From: Candidatus Omnitrophota bacterium
GTDB taxonomy: Bacteria; Omnitrophota; Gorgyraeia; Gygaellales; Profunditerraquicolaceae
NCBI GenBank assembly: GCA_028717045.1
Contig: JAQUON010000087.1
Location: forward strand, 1 to 5,534
DNA length: 5,534 nt
Direction of reading: 5' to 3'
In this document: one piece after another, positions 1-5,534 of the stretch
Position numbering within the stretch: the first letter of the stretch is position 1
How the letters are laid out: every line of letters starts with the position of its first letter
Translations under genes and position numbers: made by a program
The notes under the pieces: generated by a model
What the model was told of the DNA's origin: nothing
Databases searched by the model: none
The model's input: only the letters and a program-made list of their open reading frames with translations

Positions 1-2653
1 CGCCTATAACCCCGGCGTGATGGACCCGGTTGAAGAATCGGCGATGAAGGGGATTGCCGACTTAAGGATCTCGCGCGTGCGCAGTGTCAGGACCGCAAAA
101 AAATATTGCATCGAAGGAAAGCTTAGAGACCAGCAGCTTAAAGTCATCTCCGAGAAATTGCTCTGCAATAAATTAATCCAGCATATCGTCAAAAACCCCG
201 CTGCATTCTTAAGCCACGAAAACCCCAGGGCGCCCGATAAAAATGAGGCAGGTGTCTTAACGGTTGACCTCTTGAAAGCATCGGATACGAAATTAAAACG
301 GATAAGCAGCCAGGGCCAGCTGTTCTTGAGCCTCCAGGAAATGAAACAGATCAAGCATTATTTTCAGGGGCTTAAGCGCAACCCCACTGACTGCGAACTG
401 GAGACCATTGCGCAAACCTGGTCAGAGCACTGCCAGCACAAGACCTTCCGGGGAAAGATCAAATATTACGAAAATCATTCCCGGCCCGTAATGATCAAGA
501 ACCTGCTTAAGGCAACCATCATGCGGGTAACCAGGGAATTAAACAAAAGCTGGTGTATCTCGGTATTCCAGGATAATGCCGGCATCATAAAATTTGACGA
601 AAAACACAATATCTGTTTTAAGGTAGAAACGCATAACCATCCTTCTGCGCTTGAGCCCTTTGGCGGGGCAAATACCGGGGTGGGCGGAGTAATCAGGGAC
701 TGCCTGGGCACAGGGCTTGGGGCCAAGCCTGTCTGCAATACCGACATCTTCTGTTTCGCGCCCTTTGATTACCCCATGCATAAGCTGCCCGCAGGCACCC
801 TGCATCCCAAGCGCATTTTAAAAGGCGTGGTTTCAGGGGTGCGCGATTACGGCAACAAAATGGGCATACCGACGGTAAACGGCGCGATATTGTTCCACGA
901 GCAGTTTATCGGCAACCCGCTTGTCTATTGCGGCACTGCCGGAATCTTACCCAAGGAAAAATCGTTTAAAGAGCCGCTTAAGGGGGATGCGATTGTTTTG
1001 GTAGGCGGGGCAACCGGCAGGGACGGCATACACGGGGCAACATTCTCTTCGGGGGAATTGACGCATAAGTCGGAGATTGTTTCCAGCGGCTCTGTGCAGA
1101 TCGGCAACCCCATAGAAGAAAAAAAGATATTGGATACTATCATCAAGGCGCGCGACCTCAACCTGTATAATGCCATTACCGACTGCGGCGCAGGCGGGTT
1201 ATCATCCGCCGTAGGAGAAATGGGCAAGGATCTGGGGGCAAAGGTTGAACTGTGCAAGGTGCCGTTAAAGTACAGGGGCCTTACGTACACAGAGATCTGG
1301 ATTTCCGAATCCCAGGAGCGGATGGTGCTCTCCGTGCCCCAGGATAAACTTATCGCACTACTTGAGGTCTTCAGGAGCGAGAATGTCAGGGCAACCCCTA
1401 TCGGCGAATTCACCGATACGCAAAAACTGCAGCTGTATTATAAAGGAAACCTGGTAGGCAATCTTGATATGCATTTCCTGCATGAAGGCTGGCCGCGGCC
1501 GGAAAAGAAAGCCGTTTTTTCAACACCAAGGCACAAAGAAAGTGTTCCTCCGCGCGCAGAAGACCTCACCCCTTCTTTGATGCGGCTGCTCGGGCATCCC
1601 GACATATGCTCCAAGGAGTGGGTGATACGGCAATATGACCATGAGGTCCAGGGAGGGTCGGTCTTAAAGCCCTTATGCGGGATTGCCAATGACGGGCCTT
1701 CGGATGCCGCAGTAATCAAGCCTCTGCTGCATTCTGCCAAAGGCATTATCGTTTCAAACGGCATCAATTTCAGGTACGGCTTTATCGACCCTTACTGGAT
1801 GGCTGCTTCCTGTATAGATGAGGCGTTGCGCCAGGTGATCGCAGTGGGAGGGTCGCTGAAGAACGTAGCGCTTCTGGATAATTTTTGCTGGGGAAACCCC
1901 GATAAGCCTGACAGGCTCGGGGGATTGGTCAGGGCTGCCCTGGGTTGCTATGATACCGCCAAAGGCTACGGGGTACCTTTTATTTCAGGCAAAGACAGTT
2001 TGAATAACGAGTATACGGTAAAGAATAAATCTCTGGCAATACCGGGGACACTCTTGATTTCTGCGATTGCAGTGATGGAGGATGCGTCAGGCGCTGTTTC
2101 CATGTACCTGAAAAAACCGGGCAACCTCCTTTATATTGTCGGGGCTACTGCCGAAGAGCTGGGCGCGTCGCATTATTACGATCTGTTCGGCATAATAGGC
2201 AACAACGTGCCTAAGGCGTATCCGAAAAAAGCAAGGCAGGTTTTTGATGCGCTTTCCAGGGTTTCGTCAAAACGCCTGGTCCGGTCAATGCATGATTGCG
2301 CTGAGGGCGGGATCGCAGTGGCATTGGCTGAAATGGCTTTTGCCGGCGGGCTTGGCGCTGAAGTGTTCTTAAAGGAAGTCCCCGTTGTCCAGGCACCCGC
2401 GCGCGCGCAGAAAACCAAGGCCCAAAGAGACGACTTTGTGCTTTTTTCCGAATCTAATTCGCGGTTCATCGTTGAAGTCGAGCGCGCGCATCAGAGAGAA
2501 TTCGAAAGGTGCATACGGGGCGTCCCTTTTGGCTTGTGTGGCTGCGTATCTGAGGAGAAACAATTGAAAATATTCGGGCTGGACGGAAAGTTGTGTATTG
2601 CGGCCGGGATTGCGCAATTGAAAGAGGCATGGCAGAAGAGCTTGCGATGGTAA
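1..2653 (+). CDS. purL: Phosphoribosylformylglycinamidine synthase, PurL subunit with N-terminal PurS-like domain (5' partial)
   Basis: This is the synthetase subunit of FGAM synthase, which converts FGAR, ATP and ammonia to FGAM in cytosolic purine synthesis. The frame is open from base 2, giving 883 visible codons; numbering here counts the codon at 2-4 as residue 1. Residues 1 to about 65 (beginning AYNPGVMDP) resemble a PurS-like domain. A linker follows, then WSEHCQHK at 140-147, whose histidine is the proposed catalytic residue in the family. Next come ETHNHPSALEPFGGANTG (209-226), a GGATGRDGIHGA segment, DCGAGGLSSAVGEMG, SGKDS (662-666) and MHDCAEGG (763-770). These make up the duplicated AIRS-like halves of PurL. 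No C-terminal glutaminase domain is present, which agrees with the separate purQ downstream. The family form with two PurS-like repeats suggests that roughly 80-100 residues lie upstream of the window. The GTG at 17 and ATG at 20 are internal codons, not starts, because homology continues upstream. The TAA stop is at 2651-2653. Product assignment is secure; the number of PurS repeats is inferred. Confidence 0.96.
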   Translation, partial: AYNPGVMDPVEESAMKGIADLRISRVRSVRTAKKYCIEGKLRDQQLKVISEKLLCNKLIQHIVKNPAAFLSHENPRAPDKNEAGVLTVDLLKASDTKLKRISSQGQLFLSLQEMKQIKHYFQGLKRNPTDCELETIAQTWSEHCQHKTFRGKIKYYENHSRPVMIKNLLKATIMRVTRELNKSWCISVFQDNAGIIKFDEKHNICFKVETHNHPSALEPFGGANTGVGGVIRDCLGTGLGAKPVCNTDIFCFAPFDYPMHKLPAGTLHPKRILKGVVSGVRDYGNKMGIPTVNGAILFHEQFIGNPLVYCGTAGILPKEKSFKEPLKGDAIVLVGGATGRDGIHGATFSSGELTHKSEIVSSGSVQIGNPIEEKKILDTIIKARDLNLYNAITDCGAGGLSSAVGEMGKDLGAKVELCKVPLKYRGLTYTEIWISESQERMVLSVPQDKLIALLEVFRSENVRATPIGEFTDTQKLQLYYKGNLVGNLDMHFLHEGWPRPEKKAVFSTPRHKESVPPRAEDLTPSLMRLLGHPDICSKEWVIRQYDHEVQGGSVLKPLCGIANDGPSDAAVIKPLLHSAKGIIVSNGINFRYGFIDPYWMAASCIDEALRQVIAVGGSLKNVALLDNFCWGNPDKPDRLGGLVRAALGCYDTAKGYGVPFISGKDSLNNEYTVKNKSLAIPGTLLISAIAVMEDASGAVSMYLKKPGNLLYIVGATAEELGASHYYDLFGIIGNNVPKAYPKKARQVFDALSRVSSKRLVRSMHDCAEGGIAVALAEMAFAGGLGAEVFLKEVPVVQAPARAQKTKAQRDDFVLFSESNSRFIVEVERAHQREFERCIRGVPFGLCGCVSEEKQLKIFGLDGKLCIAAGIAQLKEAWQKSLRW

Positions 2654-2658
2654 AGGAG
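2653..2658 (+). promoter_or_regulatory. Shine-Dalgarno site for the LOG-family gene
   Basis: AAGGAG lies 6 nt before the ATG at 2665 and begins on the last base of the purL stop codon. It favours 2665 as the start over the in-frame ATG at 2647 and over more upstream codons in the same frame, which would lie inside purL. Confidence 0.75.
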
Positions 2659-2664
2659 AGAAGA

Positions 2665-3321
2665 ATGAAAAAGGCAAAACTCATCAGGCAGGATTTTACC
2701 AGTGAGGACCCTTGGCGGATTTTCCGCATTATTTCTGAGTTCGTGGACGGCTTTGAGGTCCTTTCCGATGTAGGGAAGGCAGTATCGATATTCGGATCAA
2801 GCCGCACGCCCGCGGGCAAGAAATACTATAAATTAGCGGAAGAGACCGCTTATCTTTTGGCCAAAGAAGGCTACGCCGTTATTACCGGCAGCGGCCCGGG
2901 CATCATGGAGGCTTCCAATACAGGCGCGCGCAGGGCAAGGGGGCATTCGATCGGCTTAAACATCCAGATCCCCCTGGAGCAGAGGGCAAACCCGTATGTG
3001 GATACGCTCTTGAGTTTTCATTATTTCTTTGTGCGCAAGGTCATGTTTGTGAAATACGCCAAGGCCTTTGTCATCATGCCCGGAGGCTACGGCACGCTCG
3101 ATGAGTTCACCGAGGCAATTAATTTAATCCAGACCAAGCGGATTTCGAAGTTCCCCGTCATATTGTTTGGCCGCGAGTACTGGAAGGGGATGCTGGTCTG
3201 GTTAAGGGATAAGGTTTTAAAAGAAGGCAATATCAGCAAAGAAGACCTGGATATTTTTACCGTGGTCGATACGCCCAAAGATGTGATAAAGGCCATCAGG
3301 AAATTTTATGCAAAAGCCTAA
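2665..3321 (+). CDS. LOG/TIGR00730-family Rossmann-fold protein, probable nucleoside 5'-monophosphate phosphoribohydrolase
   Basis: The 218-residue product belongs to the LOG family, long misannotated as lysine decarboxylase. Characterised members cleave the N-glycosidic bond of AMP or cytokinin nucleotides, giving free base and ribose 5-phosphate. Diagnostic elements are the N-terminal WRIFRIISEFVDGFE stretch (17-31), a Rossmann entry at VSIFGSSR (40-47), GSGPGIMEA (75-83), FFVRKVMF with R124 and K125, and the signature PGGYGTLDE (139-147) with Glu147. The conserved Arg and the Glu of the signature form the expected active site, so the protein looks catalytically intact. There is no signal peptide or membrane segment, so it should be cytosolic. 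The start is set by the AAGGAG 6 nt upstream; ATG 2647, overlapping the purL end, is an alternative that would add six residues. Its tail overlaps purQ by 14 nt, so the two are probably translationally coupled. Substrate preference (AMP, GMP, IMP or a modified nucleotide) cannot be read from the sequence. Its position suggests purine turnover or salvage linked to synthesis. Confidence 0.9.
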   Translation: MKKAKLIRQDFTSEDPWRIFRIISEFVDGFEVLSDVGKAVSIFGSSRTPAGKKYYKLAEETAYLLAKEGYAVITGSGPGIMEASNTGARRARGHSIGLNIQIPLEQRANPYVDTLLSFHYFFVRKVMFVKYAKAFVIMPGGYGTLDEFTEAINLIQTKRISKFPVILFGREYWKGMLVWLRDKVLKEGNISKEDLDIFTVVDTPKDVIKAIRKFYAKA

Positions 3322-4105
3322 AGTATGCGTTTTGCGGACCGCAGGCACGAATTGCGACCAGGAAACTGCGTTTGCGTTCTTGAAGGCCGGCGCCTTTGCC
3401 GAACTTGTGCACGTAAACAGCCTTGTCAGCGGCTATAAGGCATTGAGCGAGTATCAGATCCTGGCAATCCCCGGGGGGTTCACCTACGGCGATGATGTGG
3501 CTGCTGGGAAAATACTTGCCAATGAGTTTAAGTATAAACTAAAAGCAGCGTTATTGGATTTTGTACGCGAAGGGAAATTAATTATCGGTATCTGTAACGG
3601 CTTCCAGGTGCTGGCCAAGAGCGGGTTACTTCCGGGCAATGCGGAGCTTACACAGGAAGCAAGCTTGACCCTTAATGATTCCGCGAAATTCGAAGACCGC
3701 TGGGTGTATTTAAGATGCGCTGCCTCCGGCCGCAAAAAAGCCAAGTGCGTCTGGACAAAAGGGATGCCTGAGGTCATTTACCTTCCGGTTGCGCACGGCG
3801 AGGGAAAATTCGTTGTCCGCGATAAAACGGTGCTTGAGCGCCTCAAGAGGAACAACCAGATTGTGGTGGAGTATTGCGACGAGAAAGGGAAGCCTGCCGG
3901 TTATCCATATAATCCCAACGGCTCTACGCAAGGCATTGCAGGTATTTGCGATGAAACAGGGAGGGTCTTTGGGTTAATGCCTCACCCGGAAAGGCACATT
4001 CACTTTTTGCAGCATCCGCGCTGGCTGCGTACGCAAAACAGGCAGGAAGGAAGCGGCCTGCAGATATTTAAAAACGGCGTCGAATACGCGCAGAAAAAAT
4101 TTTAA
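3308..4105 (+). CDS. purQ: Phosphoribosylformylglycinamidine synthase glutaminase subunit PurQ
   Basis: This is a class I glutamine amidotransferase subunit that releases ammonia from glutamine and passes it to PurL for FGAM formation. The 265-residue protein shows an N-terminal GTNCDQET (13-20), IPGGFTYGDD (54-63), the nucleophile elbow GICNGFQVL with Cys96 (94-102), HGEGKF (163-168), PNGSTQGIAGICD (203-215) and MPHPERH (224-230) with His226 and Glu228. Cys96-His226-Glu228 is the expected catalytic triad and is complete. The C-terminal HPRW stretch near 236-239 is typical of the longer PurQ type of about 260-270 residues, compared with about 230 in Bacillus-like forms. The start ATG at 3308 lies inside the end of the LOG gene and has only a weak AGGA about 6 nt upstream, so translation probably depends on ribosomes finishing the upstream gene. 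The TAA stop is at 4103-4105. Because it lies between purL and the purF-like gene, its partner is almost certainly the PurL encoded at 1-2653. Confidence 0.96.
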   Translation: MQKPKVCVLRTAGTNCDQETAFAFLKAGAFAELVHVNSLVSGYKALSEYQILAIPGGFTYGDDVAAGKILANEFKYKLKAALLDFVREGKLIIGICNGFQVLAKSGLLPGNAELTQEASLTLNDSAKFEDRWVYLRCAASGRKKAKCVWTKGMPEVIYLPVAHGEGKFVVRDKTVLERLKRNNQIVVEYCDEKGKPAGYPYNPNGSTQGIAGICDETGRVFGLMPHPERHIHFLQHPRWLRTQNRQEGSGLQIFKNGVEYAQKKF

Positions 4106-4107
4106 CG

Positions 4108-4113
4108 AAGGAG
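4108..4113 (+). promoter_or_regulatory. Shine-Dalgarno site for the purF-like gene
   Basis: AAGGAG lies 10 nt before the ATG at 4124 within the 18-nt gap after purQ. The purQ stop TAA at 4103-4105 is in the same frame as the downstream gene and no other start codon lies between. The ATG at 4124 is therefore the only possible start, and no cysteine-bearing propeptide can be encoded upstream. Confidence 0.75.
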
Positions 4114-4123
4114 TCTTTTACGC

Positions 4124-5534
4124 ATGAGCGGGATTTTTGGGGTCGTATCGCAGGCTGATTGCAGGAATGATTTATTTTACGGGACCGATTACCATTCGCA
4201 CCTGGGCACGCAGTTCGCCGGGCTTGCCGTATGGCAGGATACGATCCTGCGCAAGATCCACGATATACGCGGCAGCCAGTTCAAGGCAAAATTTTTTGAA
4301 GACTACCGGAAAATGAACGGCAAGGCAGGCATCGGCGTTATCAGCGTCAAAGACGAACAGCCGATCTGCGTCCATTCGAAATTCGGGCCGTTCGCAATAG
4401 CGATTAACGGCTTTATTGAAAACGCCCAGGAATTGGCCAGGCAGTTATACAAGGAAGGCCAGTCCTTCAGCGAAGTCACCGAAGGCAAGGTGAACCTTAC
4501 GGAATTAGTGGCAAAGCTGATTATCCGCTCAGGATCGATAATCGACGGAATTGAGGGAATGTTTGACAAGATCTCAGGCTCCTGTTCCCTGCTTTTGCTT
4601 GCCAGGGAAGGAATCTACGCTGCGCGGGACCGCTACGGCTATACGCCTTTGATTATAGGGCAGAGAGGAAAAGACTGGGCTGTTGCCACCGAGTCGTCGG
4701 CGTTCCTTAACCTGGGGTTTACCGTTAAGAAATATATCCAGCCCGGAGAAATCGTGATACTGAACGAAAAAGGCATGGAGATCAAGCGTAAAGGCGGGCG
4801 GATGAATAAAATCTGTTCGTTCCTGTGGATTTATACGGGCTTTCCCGCTTCTTCCTATGAAGGGATAAATGTAGAGACAGTGAGGGAGAAATGCGGCGGG
4901 TATTTGGCACGGCACGACAACGTAATGGCGGATATGGCCTGCGGCATTCCTGATTCCGGGACTGCGCATGCCATAGGGTATGCGATGCGCTCCGGTATCC
5001 CTTTTAGGAGGCCTTTGGTAAAATATACACCCGGTTTTGACCGCAGCTATACCCCTCCGTCGCAGGAGACGCGCGATTTCATCGCCAAGATGAAGCTTAT
5101 CCCCATACCGGAAATAATCAAGGGCAAGCGCATCGTATTTTGCGACGATTCGATTGTGCGCGGGACACAGCTTAAGAACTACACCATCCATAAGCTGCGC
5201 GAGTGCGGGGCAAAAGAGATCCATTTAAGGATTGCCTGCCCGCCGCTTATGTTTCCCTGCAGGTTCGGTTATTCTACGCGCACCGCCCATGAATTGGCAG
5301 CGCGTAAGGCAATACGCAGCCTTGAGGGCAGGGATATCGAGGATGTGGCTGCCTATATCGACGAAGATTCCAGCCGGCATAAAAAAATGGTACATTGGAT
5401 TGCCAAAGACCTCGGGGTGACCACACTTAAATACCAGCGGCTCTGCGATATGATCGATGCGATAGGGCTGCCCAGAGAAGACCTGTGCCTTTATTGCTGG
5501 ACCGGGGACACCGGCTGCAAAGAACGCATTCTTA
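4124..5534 (+). CDS. purF: PurF-like amidophosphoribosyltransferase lacking the catalytic N-terminal cysteine (3' partial)
   Basis: The reading frame is open from 4124 to the window edge: 470 codons with no stop. Its N-terminal half has the Ntn-hydrolase glutaminase fold of PurF and its C-terminal half the type I PRPP-transferase fold. Canonical PurF makes phosphoribosylamine from PRPP and glutamine, the first step of purine synthesis. Transferase motifs are present: CSFLWIYTGFPASSYEG (from 231), GIPDSG (274-279), YTPPSQE, and the PRPP loop FCDDSIVRGTQL (339-350). Cys231, Cys379, Cys455 and Cys458 align with the four [4Fe-4S] ligands of Bacillus-type PurF. The glutaminase site is broken: it starts Met-Ser-Gly, so Ser2 replaces the nucleophile Cys1. 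The segment holding the catalytic Arg (RYPTAG in E. coli) is shortened to about SVKDEQP (74-80), and the SDSE motif reads NLTE (124-127). The oxyanion Asn95-Gly96 pair remains. I recall a Cys-less PurF-like subgroup beginning MGGFFG with similar YHSHLGT and CWDG motifs, so this is probably a subfamily trait. That subgroup ends shortly after the CxxCW motif, so only a few residues are likely missing. Family membership is secure; glutamine-dependent activity is doubtful. Confidence 0.9.
   Translation, partial: MSGIFGVVSQADCRNDLFYGTDYHSHLGTQFAGLAVWQDTILRKIHDIRGSQFKAKFFEDYRKMNGKAGIGVISVKDEQPICVHSKFGPFAIAINGFIENAQELARQLYKEGQSFSEVTEGKVNLTELVAKLIIRSGSIIDGIEGMFDKISGSCSLLLLAREGIYAARDRYGYTPLIIGQRGKDWAVATESSAFLNLGFTVKKYIQPGEIVILNEKGMEIKRKGGRMNKICSFLWIYTGFPASSYEGINVETVREKCGGYLARHDNVMADMACGIPDSGTAHAIGYAMRSGIPFRRPLVKYTPGFDRSYTPPSQETRDFIAKMKLIPIPEIIKGKRIVFCDDSIVRGTQLKNYTIHKLRECGAKEIHLRIACPPLMFPCRFGYSTRTAHELAARKAIRSLEGRDIEDVAAYIDEDSSRHKKMVHWIAKDLGVTTLKYQRLCDMIDAIGLPREDLCLYCWTGDTGCKERIL

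Noticed and set aside
17..22. GTG/ATG as a true start of purL.
   Set aside because: Recognisable PurS-like sequence (AYNPG) continues in frame upstream to base 2, and no ribosome binding site precedes these codons. The gene is truncated by the window.
925..1413. A 162-codon open frame on the minus strand.
   Set aside because: It is antisense to conserved PurL motifs such as GGATGRDGIHGA and DCGAGG, and its product resembles no family I know.
2398..2408. A short alternating CG run.
   Set aside because: It encodes part of a variable Pro-Ala-Arg-Ala loop in PurL. It is too short to support any regulatory or structural claim.
2593..2664. A longer N-terminus for the LOG-family protein, starting inside purL.
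   Set aside because: The extra residues do not resemble the family, while ATG 2665 has a well-placed AAGGAG and yields the usual length. ATG 2647 remains a minor alternative.
4160..4162. Cys13 of the PurF-like protein as a replacement nucleophile after propeptide removal.
   Set aside because: Ser2-Gly-Ile-Phe-Gly aligns directly with Cys1-Gly-Ile of PurF, and Cys13 falls beyond the first strand in Ser-Gln-Ala-Asp-Cys. It is not followed by a Gly-Ile motif.
4574..5224. A 216-codon open frame on the minus strand.
   Set aside because: It lies wholly antisense to the PurF-like gene, whose protein motifs are clear across the same bases. The minus-strand product has no recognisable domain and is a codon-bias shadow.

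Overview
The window is a tightly packed stretch of one bacterial operon for de novo purine biosynthesis, all on the + strand. No promoter or terminator is visible, and almost every base is coding. It holds four genes: purL (5' end cut off by the window), a LOG/TIGR00730-family nucleotide phosphoribohydrolase, purQ, and a purF-like amidophosphoribosyltransferase that runs off the 3' edge.

Layout: bases 1-2653 encode PurL, entered inside an N-terminal PurS-like domain. After 11 nt, the LOG-type gene (2665-3321) follows. Its last 14 nt overlap the start of purQ (3308-4105). After 18 nt with a good ribosome binding site, the PurF-like gene starts at 4124 and is open to base 5534. The spacing argues for one transcript with translational coupling between the LOG gene and purQ.

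How the genes fit together: PurF normally makes phosphoribosylamine from PRPP and glutamine. PurL plus PurQ (with PurS, here apparently fused to PurL) convert FGAR to FGAM, with PurQ releasing ammonia from glutamine. The LOG-type enzyme is expected to cleave nucleoside 5'-monophosphates into base and ribose 5-phosphate, so it is a salvage or turnover function inside a synthesis operon. The main surprise is the PurF-like protein. Its PRPP-transferase half and four likely Fe-S cysteines look intact, but its glutaminase half lacks the N-terminal catalytic cysteine (Met-Ser-Gly instead of Met-Cys-Gly), the catalytic arginine segment and a conserved aspartate.

Organism: a bacterium of roughly balanced GC content. 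The PurS-like extension on PurL, the long PurQ type and the Cys-less PurF type recall uncultured lineages such as Omnitrophota, or Deltaproteobacteria. This is an impression from protein style, not a demonstrated placement. No mobile element, RNA gene, CRISPR array or phage gene is visible.
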